NCBI RefSeq assembly: GCF_001636545.1
Contig: NZ_JFHK01000004.1
Span: 186,001-250,000, forward strand
Origin: Kosmotoga arenicorallina S304
GTDB taxonomy: Bacteria; Thermotogota; Thermotogae; Petrotogales; Kosmotogaceae
Length of the DNA: 64,000 nt
Direction: 5' to 3'
Below, piece after piece: positions 18,432 to 26,167 of this stretch; positions within the stretch are counted from its first letter, which is position 1, and the number at the start of each line of letters is the position of its first letter. A program made the position numbers and the translations under genes. Under the pieces are notes generated by a model. The model was not told where the DNA came from. It saw only the letters and a list, made by a program, of their open reading frames with translations, and ran no database searches.

Positions 18432-19161
18432 AATTGAAAACCTTCTTCGAAATAACGTTGAACACTGTTTCGCTTACCAGCCCGAGAAAGACTAGCACCA
18501 AGGTATAAGCGAAAACGCTGCTTGTGTCGAGAAAATATTTGGCATCAGCAATTTTGCGGCCAATACCTGTTGCCCCAACCATAAATTCAGCAACAGCCAC
18601 GGACTTCCACATCGCTCCCGAACTTATTTTCAGTGAAGAAAACACAAAGGGGAGAATGGATCCGAGATATATATCCTTAAAGATTATTCCCTTTTTCAGG
18701 GAAAAAACCTTTGCCATTTCTATCAATTTTATATCAACACTTCTTACTCCCTGGATTATGTTTAACGTCATAATGGGAAACAGCGTAAGAAAAACGATAT
18801 ACATAGGCGATCTAAATCCCACCCCCCACCAGAGAATGGCCAGCGCAAGCCAGGATACGATCGGGACAGCTTGAAGCGTTAATATGACAGGCCTGAACAA
18901 TATATACAGAAAATTCGAAATGCCGAGCAAAAAACCCGTGAAAAGCGATAACAGCAAGGCAAGCAGCATGCCAAGGGTAGCCTTCGCCACAGTTGAAAGG
19001 AGGGGAGTCCAAAGCGCTCCCGTAGTTATCAATTCAACCAGCTTCACTGCTGTCTCGATTGGTCCCGGTAGCAACAGCGAGTTTCCAACCACAATAAAGA
19101 TGATTTCCCAGATGAGAAATAGCAACAATGCTGATAGAAAATAGCTCTTATCCATCACCAA
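18421..19161 (-). CDS. ABC transporter permease (SsuC/TauC/ThiX-like)
   Basis: 246 residues with about six hydrophobic helices. The central coupling region GVRSVDIKLIEMAKVFSLKKGIIFKDIYLGSILPF is the BPD_transp_1 EAA loop of this class. LALAILWWGVGFRSPMYIVFLTLFPIM and SVAVAEFMVGATGIGRKIADAKYFLDT also fit SsuC/TauC permeases. It starts 7 bases inside the end of the binding-protein gene and overlaps the ATPase gene, a tightly coupled importer. Confidence 0.9.
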   Translation of the reverse strand: MVMDKSYFLSALLLFLIWEIIFIVVGNSLLLPGPIETAVKLVELITTGALWTPLLSTVAKATLGMLLALLLSLFTGFLLGISNFLYILFRPVILTLQAVPIVSWLALAILWWGVGFRSPMYIVFLTLFPIMTLNIIQGVRSVDIKLIEMAKVFSLKKGIIFKDIYLGSILPFVFSSLKISSGAMWKSVAVAEFMVGATGIGRKIADAKYFLDTSSVFAYTLVLVFLGLVSETVFNVISKKVFNYAG

Positions 19162-20078
19162 AATAGTTTTTCGAAGTCAATTTCCCGATCCAGCAATTCC
19201 GATTCAATATTTTTCAGGGTATCAAGATAATCTTTTACTGATCCCTTTACCCTATCAGAACGTCCGAACTCGAATCTTATACCGGGTATGGCATCCAGCA
19301 GCACCGCGACGGGAAAGCCTCCCATTTTTTCTGAAACGACTTTTGCAGTTTCTTCCGGGTGAGCAAGTGAAAGCAACAAAGATTGCTCATAAAGAAGTAA
19401 AAAGGAATCCACAACATCCACCGGAAGTCCTTCTTTCACAAAAATCCCGGAAGTTGGAACATTTGCGCTCCCGGTTGAAACCATTCTCCAGATTTCCTGT
19501 ATTGGCAGATATTTTTCAGCTCCGGGTACCTTAAAGCCCGCCAATGAAGCGAAAGGTTCCGGCACAAGCAATACATCCGCCCTCCCAGCGGCGAAGAGCT
19601 GAATGGCTTCCGGGCCCGCCGCATATAAAATGGAGATACTGTTCCTGTCAAGGCCAGCAGAATCAATTGCGGCTTTCAATATGACATCAGCCGTTTGGCC
19701 CGGTGCGTGAAGCGTATAAACTGCCTTCCCGGATAAATCTTCAATAGAGCTTATTTTTTCTTTTGAGACAAAATAGAACCCGTCCCACATGCTCACTGCA
19801 GCAAGCTTAATCGGCACTCCTTTTGCATAGAGCTGTGCGCCTATTACCACAGGTAAAAGAATGATATCTGCTTTTCCAGATACAACACTGGAAATTGCCT
19901 CATCAACAGTTTTCCAATATGCGATTTGAAAACCTCCAATCACCCCATTATCATCTGAATCAGTTATCATTCTCGCAACCGGTATCAATGTTGGACCTAT
20001 GGGATTCATGTAAGTATAAGTCGCTAAAGCGCTCACAGCTATTAAAATAAGAGCAATCGTCAACAAAAATCTTTTCAT
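19155..20078 (-). CDS. ABC transporter substrate-binding protein (SsuA/ThiY/NMT1-like)
   Basis: 307 residues from the chosen ATG. The N-terminus MKRFLLTIALILIAVSALATYTY is a signal peptide without a lipobox cysteine. The body resembles NMT1/SsuA proteins: GGFQIAYWKTVDEAISSVVSGKADIILLPVV, DLSGKAVYTLHAPGQTADVILKAA, and AAGRADVLLVPEPFASL. GGAGGGATTAGT precedes this ATG; the 45 extra residues of the longer frame lie in the intergenic region and look non-native. The ligand is unknown: sulfonates, nitrate-like anions or thiamine precursors. No THI-box or other riboswitch is visible in the short leader. Confidence 0.88.
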   Translation of the reverse strand: MKRFLLTIALILIAVSALATYTYMNPIGPTLIPVARMITDSDDNGVIGGFQIAYWKTVDEAISSVVSGKADIILLPVVIGAQLYAKGVPIKLAAVSMWDGFYFVSKEKISSIEDLSGKAVYTLHAPGQTADVILKAAIDSAGLDRNSISILYAAGPEAIQLFAAGRADVLLVPEPFASLAGFKVPGAEKYLPIQEIWRMVSTGSANVPTSGIFVKEGLPVDVVDSFLLLYEQSLLLSLAHPEETAKVVSEKMGGFPVAVLLDAIPGIRFEFGRSDRVKGSVKDYLDTLKNIESELLDREIDFEKLFW

Positions 20079-20124
20079 ACTAATCCCTCCTCTAATGACA
20101 TTATAATACAATTTCCCCTTATGC

Positions 20125-20153
20125 TTGGTTTTAATGCTTTTGAGTGGTAGAAT
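20125..20153 (+). promoter_or_regulatory. Promoter of the HU gene
   Basis: TTGGTT (20125-20130), a 17-bp spacer, and TAGAAT (20148-20153), 33 bases before the start codon. On the other strand a TATAAT (20100-20105) could serve the binding-protein gene. Confidence 0.5.
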
Positions 20154-20185
20154 ATATGCGAATCCTATCGAAAGGGGGGGAAAGC

Positions 20186-20458
20186 ATGAACAAGAAAGAA
20201 CTCGTCGCTGCATTGTCAGAACGCGTCGAAACTTCTAAAAAAGAAGCGGGCCTGATCCTCGACAGCATCGTTGAAATCATCGAAGAAAAACTCTCCAAAG
20301 GCGAAGAAGTCAGACTTGTTGGCTTTGGAACCTTTAAAGTCGTAAAGAGGAAACAGAGGACAGGGGTTAACCCAAGAACAAGAAAGCCTATTGAGATCCC
20401 TGCTGCTAAAGTACCTAAATTCGTTCCCGGAAAAGAACTTAAGAACAGAGTGAAGTAA
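20186..20458 (+). CDS. hup: DNA-binding protein HU
   Basis: 90 residues, exactly HU length. MNKKELVAALSERVETSKKEAGLILDSIVEIIEEKLSKGEEVRLVGFGTF then the DNA-binding arm VVKRKQRTGVNPRTRKPIEIPA and VPKFVPGKELKNRVK. The ATG at 20186 follows AAAGGGGGGGAAAG; a longer in-frame extension upstream is not part of the protein because it spans the promoter. A terminator follows at once. Confidence 0.97.
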   Translation: MNKKELVAALSERVETSKKEAGLILDSIVEIIEEKLSKGEEVRLVGFGTFKVVKRKQRTGVNPRTRKPIEIPAAKVPKFVPGKELKNRVK

Positions 20459-20464
20459 GCTTCA

Positions 20465-20486
20465 GGGCGGCATTAGCCGCCCTTTT
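20465..20486 (+). terminator. Terminator after the HU gene
   Basis: GGGCGGC (20465-20471), loop ATTA, GCCGCCC (20476-20482), then TTTTA. The short U-tract may allow some read-through into the next genes. Confidence 0.82.
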
Positions 20487-20500
20487 ATGGAGTGTGTGTT

Positions 20501-20932
20501 TTGAAATATATCAAAGGGATTTTTATACTGGAAATTTTCATAGCGGTCTTGCTTCTTTTTGTTTTTCTGTCTCATTATCCAATTTACTTTGGGCATAATG
20601 GGACCGGGGTAAGGCTCATGGTGGCATCTGCTGGCGAAGGGTTTGGTGTGATACACGATACTGATATTTTGAGGATAATTAACGAACTATACGCACTTGG
20701 ACTCAAGAATTTTTCAATAAACGGCATCAAAATAGACCCATATACCTTTGTGAGATGTGTTGGACCTTCTATTACTATAAATAACAGAGAGATTGTTCCC
20801 GATCCCTTAAAAATCGAGATAATTGGTGACCCTGATTATATTCTTTCGGGTCTTTCAATTTTGATTGAACACTTAAAATCGTGCGGATTTTCAGTAAGTG
20901 CCCTCTCTCTTGAAAAAATAGTTATCCCTTAG
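20501..20932 (+). CDS. DUF881 family membrane-anchored protein
   Basis: 143 residues from a TTG start six bases after GGAGTG. One N-terminal membrane helix (about 8-24) is followed by the DUF881 core: an ILRIINELYALGLKNFSINGIKI segment, FVRCVGPSITINNREIV, and IEIIGDPDYILSGLSIL. These match the family's 'NELW..GAEAI.ING.RI', 'I.CVGP.I..NG' and 'A.GDP..L...L'. DUF881 proteins are found near division and envelope genes in Firmicutes and Actinobacteria; the biochemical role is unknown. The neighbour three bases downstream is a LysM lipoprotein, consistent with a cell-wall role. Confidence 0.82.
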   Translation: MKYIKGIFILEIFIAVLLLFVFLSHYPIYFGHNGTGVRLMVASAGEGFGVIHDTDILRIINELYALGLKNFSINGIKIDPYTFVRCVGPSITINNREIVPDPLKIEIIGDPDYILSGLSILIEHLKSCGFSVSALSLEKIVIP

Positions 20933-20944
20933 GGAGTGATAGAT

Positions 20945-22717
20945 GTGGTTAAGCTTTTCCCCGCAGCACTGCTTGCTATAATTCTTTTTTCAGGTTGTTC
21001 TTCGTGGTGGGTAACCCGCGGCGAATTTCGCGATGAGATTTCTGCAATTCAAAAAAAACTCGATTACGTTACACAGGAGCAAAAGCAACTTCTGGATATT
21101 GAAATAGTTATTTCGAACATATCGAAGCAGCTTGACTATCTTATAGATTCAGAAGAATTAGTTGCAAACACTGATGAACTAAAGGATTTGCAATCACAGC
21201 TGTCAGAATTAAAATATATGATTGAAGAAAAGGGTAAATTAATAGAAGAAAATACCAAAGCTACGCAGCAGCTTTTTGAACAGCTTAACAGCCTGGCAAA
21301 TGCAAATCTACAGACCTTTCAGATCAACGATGAGATCAAAAGTGAGCTTTCCAATATCCAGCAGAAGCTCGATTCCCTTGCCGATGAGCAAAAGCGGTTG
21401 AAAAATATAGAAACTTCCATTGCAAACCTTTCAAAACAACTGGAATACTTAACGGGATTTGAAAAGCTTTCGGTAAATATCGAGGAGCTGAAGAGCCTTC
21501 AGGAACAGCTGTATGAACTAAAAAAGCTGGTTGAAGCAAACGAAAGCAATGTCGAAGAAAACAGCAAACTAACCGAACAAATTTATGAAAAGCTGGATGA
21601 GTTCATCAGCTCGAATATCCAGCAATTCCTTTTTGAAAAAGAGATAAAAGACCTTAAAAGTCAGTTGGATACCCTCCGGGAAAGACATAATGATGACTAC
21701 TCGTATCTGCAGGAGCGTATAAACAATATCGGCAATTCTACCGCTTCTGATACGAGTTTTGTAACCATAGACTTCTTCCTGGCAGAGGTAGCTGATCTTA
21801 GAAGCCGTATTGGCGCGGAAGAAATTGAAAACCAAAACCTCGACGATATCTCTTATATCGTGCAATCAGGGGATACCCTATGGACAATCGCACAGGCTTA
21901 TGGAATATCGGTGGAAGAACTTAAAAAGGCAAATCCTAAGGTTGAAGACAATGTCATTTACACCGGTCAGGAATTAAAAATACCCATTTCCATGGATTCT
22001 TTGCTCAAATCAGATGTGCTTCTGTCCCATTTCGGCCTTGATTATGATTATGAAATGCTTGTGGAAGCTGTCATTTCCCCTTTTGGTAGTTATGAGAAAG
22101 GTTATGCAAATCCAGGCATCGACCTGAAAGTAAAGCCATCCGCTTTTATAAAATCTATTTTACCGGGCCATGTTATTGTAGCTGAAAGACTCAACGATGA
22201 ATATGGAAACACTGTAATTATTGACCACGGGAATGGCTTCAGAACTGTTTATGGTAAGTTAGATAGCTTAATGGTAGAAAAGGGTGACTTTGTCAGTGCT
22301 GGAGAAATCATTGGACGAAGTTCTGATAACTCGCCATATCTGCATTTTGAAATTTGGCGAAACGATATTCCATTGAATCCCTCAGAGGTGCTTTTTGAAA
22401 ATGCCGGGGATTTCAATATAACAATGTATACCGAATGGGATGACGGGAAAAACCCAACATCTCCTTCTTTCAAAGTGACAGCTTCCGGGAATTACGCAAA
22501 AGCTTACAGGACAGTGGCTGCTGACCCCTCTGTTCTTCAGCCCGGAACTATTATTTATATTCCTTTCTTTTCGAATGCACCAAACAAAGGCTTTTTTATA
22601 GTGGAAGACACCGGATCGGGGGTAAAAGGAAAAACCATTGATATTTATACCCATGATATTAATCTCGCATCGGGTTTCAAAGAAAAATTGCTGGTTTATG
22701 TGGTGAAAAGACCATGA
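20945..22717 (+). CDS. LysM lipoprotein with coiled coils and a degenerate LytM/M23 domain
   Basis: 590 residues from GTG 20945, nine bases after AGGGAG. Lipobox FSGC (Cys18). Residues ~30-270 are heptad-rich coiled coil in two similar halves (IQKKLDYVTQEQKQL / IQQKLDSLADEQKRL). A LysM domain follows (YIVQSGDTLWTIAQAYGISVEELKKANP, about 303-345), then an M23-like fold (about 365-490). The zinc ligands are mostly lost: the HxGxD position reads NPGID, the YxHL position reads YGKL and the HxH reads YLH. It is therefore predicted to be an NlpD/EnvC-type activator or binder, not a hydrolase. A ~80-residue C-terminal part is unassigned. Confidence 0.85.
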   Translation: MVKLFPAALLAIILFSGCSSWWVTRGEFRDEISAIQKKLDYVTQEQKQLLDIEIVISNISKQLDYLIDSEELVANTDELKDLQSQLSELKYMIEEKGKLIEENTKATQQLFEQLNSLANANLQTFQINDEIKSELSNIQQKLDSLADEQKRLKNIETSIANLSKQLEYLTGFEKLSVNIEELKSLQEQLYELKKLVEANESNVEENSKLTEQIYEKLDEFISSNIQQFLFEKEIKDLKSQLDTLRERHNDDYSYLQERINNIGNSTASDTSFVTIDFFLAEVADLRSRIGAEEIENQNLDDISYIVQSGDTLWTIAQAYGISVEELKKANPKVEDNVIYTGQELKIPISMDSLLKSDVLLSHFGLDYDYEMLVEAVISPFGSYEKGYANPGIDLKVKPSAFIKSILPGHVIVAERLNDEYGNTVIIDHGNGFRTVYGKLDSLMVEKGDFVSAGEIIGRSSDNSPYLHFEIWRNDIPLNPSEVLFENAGDFNITMYTEWDDGKNPTSPSFKVTASGNYAKAYRTVAADPSVLQPGTIIYIPFFSNAPNKGFFIVEDTGSGVKGKTIDIYTHDINLASGFKEKLLVYVVKRP

Positions 22718-23793
22718 AAAAGCTTTTCTGGATTTTCTTTCTAATTGTAATTTCAACTAATTTGCTCGCTTTGAATGCCCTTTCAAGGCAGGAATTAGGG
22801 CTGGCGCCTTTCAAAATAGAAGCAGTCCAGAACAGGCATGGCACGTACTACATTGTCCTTCTGAAAGGAGATTCGGAAATTCTTGTGCTCGACTCAGAGT
22901 TCAATCCAATGCACTTTTTGAAAGAAACGCGAAACGATGGGATTAACGATTGCATTATTAAAGACGAAAGGCTCTATTGTTTTGGATTCTTTAGCGGCAG
23001 GATTATTGTCTTCGATATCTCAGGCGAACCTTCCAAATGGAAGCTTGAAAAGAAAATGTCGACGGAAGAGCGGTTGATTACCGGGGCAATTTCAAATAAT
23101 ATCCTGGGAGTTTTGGGGATGGACAGTGTTTTTTTGTTGATTGACATGAAGGATTTCAAAATCAAAAGCAAAATCAAATTGCCTGTTGAAGCACTTAGCG
23201 TGATTGCCGACAAGGATTATTTCTATGTAAGCCTTTTTTACAATTACAACCTATTAGAAAACAATTTTGATACCAAATACGGGTTGCTTGCGATAACCCC
23301 TTCGGGCAATATCCACAAAAGAGTTTCACTCGGCAAAAGACCTTCCTATATGCTTCAAGACATGAATAACTTATATGTAGTGAATTATCTTGATGGAACC
23401 CTTGATGTTCTTTCAAAAGGGAAGCTTGAAAAGGAAAGAGAATTTAAGCTTGGTAAACTACCAAACTTCCCCATAATGGAGGGTAGAAACATCTGGATAG
23501 CATGTACCGGAAGCGATGAAGTATACCTAATAGAACTTGAAAAAGGTACAGTTAAAGACTTCAAAACACAGGGTTCTGCCCCATTAAAAGTTTTAATAGC
23601 TGGAGAGAAGGAATATGTTCTGAGTGTGGCAAGCGGGACTATTGAGGAAATTAACAATCCCATATCTGTGCCTTTTAAGCTCCAGGGCTATCCCATTGAT
23701 GCAGTCGCAAACAGTGATAAAATAGCGGTTTTGCTTCAGGAAGACTGGTTAAGTGGAAGTGTTTTGGGTTCTCTTGTGACTCTTAAACAATAA
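22714..23793 (+). CDS. Secreted beta-propeller-like protein, function unknown
   Basis: 359 residues. A signal peptide (MKKLFWIFFLIVISTNLLALNA) is followed by a run of short beta-rich units of the YVTN/NHL kind: GDSEILVLDSEF, SGRIIVFDISGE, NNLYVVNYLDGTLDVLSKGK, GRNIWIACTGSDEVYLIELEKGTV. This suggests a 6- or 7-bladed propeller in the periplasm. It overlaps the lipoprotein gene by four bases (ATGA), so the two proteins are probably made together and may act together at the cell wall. No catalytic motif is visible. Confidence 0.75.
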   Translation: MKKLFWIFFLIVISTNLLALNALSRQELGLAPFKIEAVQNRHGTYYIVLLKGDSEILVLDSEFNPMHFLKETRNDGINDCIIKDERLYCFGFFSGRIIVFDISGEPSKWKLEKKMSTEERLITGAISNNILGVLGMDSVFLLIDMKDFKIKSKIKLPVEALSVIADKDYFYVSLFYNYNLLENNFDTKYGLLAITPSGNIHKRVSLGKRPSYMLQDMNNLYVVNYLDGTLDVLSKGKLEKEREFKLGKLPNFPIMEGRNIWIACTGSDEVYLIELEKGTVKDFKTQGSAPLKVLIAGEKEYVLSVASGTIEEINNPISVPFKLQGYPIDAVANSDKIAVLLQEDWLSGSVLGSLVTLKQ

Positions 23794-23821
23794 AAATACT
23801 GTGTTCTTTACAAAAAAAATC

Positions 23822-23851
23822 TTGCATGTGCCGTATTTTTTGTTGTATAAT
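23822..23851 (+). promoter_or_regulatory. Strong promoter for the SLH-like protein gene
   Basis: TTGCAT (23822-23827), an 18-bp spacer, and a perfect TATAAT (23846-23851), about 63 bases before the start codon. No terminator is visible between the previous gene and this promoter. Confidence 0.65.
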
Positions 23852-23913
23852 TGCTTTGAAACAGTTTGTTCACAAACCAAAAATCTAAAAATCTCTAAGA
23901 GGGGGGAAAGTAT

Positions 23914-26103
23914 ATGAAGAAACTCCTTATTGTTGGGTTATTATTGCTGAGCGTAGCCCTCATGGCTGTAAACATGCCGGTCCAACTACCTTTATGGGTC
24001 GACTTCGACACCAGCAAAGTCGAACCAGATGGAAGAGCTGAACTCATAAAGCTGCTTTTTGCTAATAATCTTGATCCAGTTTTCAATGTCACAGAATATG
24101 GGCTTATACCGCGCGAAACCGCTGAAGAGCTTGCTCCGTTTGACCTTACAGATCCCATCACTCCTTATGAAGTGCTTGCAATGCTCGTTAAGTATTTTGG
24201 TCTTGAAAGGGATGCGATAGAATATCCCATGAATGCACCCTATGACAACAGCATAAAGACTGAATTCGAAGAGCTTGGCTACAAAGATGGATTTGACTAT
24301 ACAAGGATCTGGGGTTACAAAGAAGTCCTCGGTGATCGGATTAAGTTAAACTACAAAAAAGACAATTTAACAAGGGCTGAATATTTCAAAATTCTTGTTG
24401 ATGCCTTTGTGGAAAAGAACAAACCTAAATATAACTATCTGCTTGACAAAATCAATGAAAATAAAAAGCTTTATCTCGAAAGCAGCATTGTTGATAAGAA
24501 AGAAGAAGCAAAAAAACTAAGAGAAGAAGCTGAAAAATTCCAGGATACTGCAAAACTCGAAGAGGTAAAAAAAATAGAAAGGGAAATTGAAAAAGCAGAA
24601 TCTAGAGCAGCGGAAAGAGCTTATATTTATGTCTTTGAAAACTACTTCCTCGCACCTAGTGAAGATGGCAAAGCGCTGCCTTTATTGATGTCTGAAGAGC
24701 TTTATACAAGAACTGACTATTTCAACAGGGAATATGATATCAACGTTACAAGAGCAGAAGCTTATGCCCTGTTTGCCAAATTGGCTCTTTCTCCTGTGAA
24801 GACTGCCGAAGAGCTCGGGCTTGAAGTACCCGCGAGAAATATCCAGAACGTGGTCTCTTACATGAAGAAATACGATGGACAGCTCGTTTTTGGCGAAATC
24901 TCATTGCCAAAGGATATAGTTGCTGAAATAAAGGTATTCGACCGCGATGCAATACTTGCTGTCTGGGAAGAAAATCACAAAGATGATCCGAAATTTGAAG
25001 AAATGAAAGAAGAATTCGAAGCGAAACTGGATAAGGTTACTGATTTCGTTCTCGTTAAAACCGAATCTGGAAAGACCTACATCTTGATTGATTCAGCCGA
25101 TTTTTCCTTTATGTTCCCAAATGACCCTCTTCCCCCATACGAAAATGCTCTTAAAGGGGGATTCGTGGAGCTTTACAAGAACCTTCTTGATGAAGCACCG
25201 TCCAAGACATATACAAAGACCTGTGAAGCAGCTGTAAGAGAAAGGATAAGCGAGAATTATATAGTGACTTTTAAAGCATCATGCAAGACAACGCCTACTT
25301 TCGACGAAGGTAAATCCAAAGTAAAAGAAGTAAAAGTCGATGTTTCCTCTCTTACCGGTGCGAAAATGATGGTCCACAGTGCCTGGGATGTAACAAAAAC
25401 CACAACAATGGACGTTGACAAGGTATATCCATACGAGCTTATAAGCTTTGATTATAAAGAAGACACTGTCTACCAGTGTAAAGATTCTACTGATACAACT
25501 GAACCTCCAGATAAGGAGATTTTTAAAGGTTCCGAAGTAACTGTTTATCCTGTTGCTGCAAGAATACTCTACTCTACTGATGAATTGAAGGTAAGCACAC
25601 TTGAAGAATTCAAGAACGCCTTTGGAAGCAATATTGTTTCCGCTGACACCGGTGTTCCTGAAAGAGTGCATTCCATAATCAATTTCGTTGACGTACTCAA
25701 TGAACTTGGAGTTCCTGAAGATGCTTCATTCGGTTGTATGTTTAAGTTCAGCCGTGAAGGAGTTGAACCAACTTCAAAGGTAGAGATCACCAATCCTACT
25801 CTCCACTATACTCTCCTTGGAAGACTGGTTAACGCTAAATTCACCGAAAGGGATAAATCGTTCTTCTCCGAATTCACTACAGAGGTGCTTCCAGATCCTG
25901 TAAGCTTTGTCGGTAACGTTTACTTGATCAAAGAAGGCTCTGAATCCGGGAAAGTTGTGAAGAACGCTGGCGTTATCAACGAATTGTTTGACCTCCAGGA
26001 CGGTCTTCCATTCGGGCTTTCAGGCACATACACTGTATTACTTGAATACCATGCTGATGACGAGAATATTGATGAATACTTCATCAGGATTTTGAATAAG
26101 TAA
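23914..26103 (+). CDS. Large secreted envelope protein with SLH-like motifs
   Basis: 729 residues. The signal peptide MKKLLIVGLLLLSVALMAVN ends near 20. Three segments look like degenerate SLH units: DPITPYEVLAMLVKYFGLE, DNLTRAEYFKILVDAFVEKN and INVTRAEAYALFAKLALSP (family: '+TRAEFA.LL.RALGL'). Between the second and third is a charged coiled coil (KKEEAKKLREEAEKFQDTAK). The C-terminal half is beta-rich with a few cysteines. It has a strong promoter, a GAGGGGGGAAAG ribosome site and its own terminator, so it is probably abundant; a wall-bound or toga surface protein is inferred. Confidence 0.75.
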   Translation: MKKLLIVGLLLLSVALMAVNMPVQLPLWVDFDTSKVEPDGRAELIKLLFANNLDPVFNVTEYGLIPRETAEELAPFDLTDPITPYEVLAMLVKYFGLERDAIEYPMNAPYDNSIKTEFEELGYKDGFDYTRIWGYKEVLGDRIKLNYKKDNLTRAEYFKILVDAFVEKNKPKYNYLLDKINENKKLYLESSIVDKKEEAKKLREEAEKFQDTAKLEEVKKIEREIEKAESRAAERAYIYVFENYFLAPSEDGKALPLLMSEELYTRTDYFNREYDINVTRAEAYALFAKLALSPVKTAEELGLEVPARNIQNVVSYMKKYDGQLVFGEISLPKDIVAEIKVFDRDAILAVWEENHKDDPKFEEMKEEFEAKLDKVTDFVLVKTESGKTYILIDSADFSFMFPNDPLPPYENALKGGFVELYKNLLDEAPSKTYTKTCEAAVRERISENYIVTFKASCKTTPTFDEGKSKVKEVKVDVSSLTGAKMMVHSAWDVTKTTTMDVDKVYPYELISFDYKEDTVYQCKDSTDTTEPPDKEIFKGSEVTVYPVAARILYSTDELKVSTLEEFKNAFGSNIVSADTGVPERVHSIINFVDVLNELGVPEDASFGCMFKFSREGVEPTSKVEITNPTLHYTLLGRLVNAKFTERDKSFFSEFTTEVLPDPVSFVGNVYLIKEGSESGKVVKNAGVINELFDLQDGLPFGLSGTYTVLLEYHADDENIDEYFIRILNK

Positions 26104-26120
26104 AAGATGTCTTTTTCATC

Positions 26121-26149
26121 GCGGCCCGCCAGTGGCGGGCTGCTTTTGT
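26121..26149 (+). terminator. Terminator after the SLH-like gene
   Basis: GCGGCCCGCC (26121-26130), loop AGT, GGCGGGCTGC (26134-26143; one G-U pair), then TTTTGTT. Expression of the next gene must come by read-through or from a promoter not recognised here, since its start is only 19 bases away. Confidence 0.85.
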
Positions 26150-26167
26150 TAAAGGGGAGGTGTCAAA

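Noticed and set aside
18421-20110. TPP riboswitch that would make the importer a thiamine-precursor system
   Set aside because: The leader before 20078 is too short and shows no THI-box-like CUGAGA/ACCUGA elements.
20079-20213. N-terminal 45-residue extension of the SsuA-like binding protein
   Set aside because: It crosses the divergent promoter region, while a strong ribosome site and a signal peptide start at 20078.
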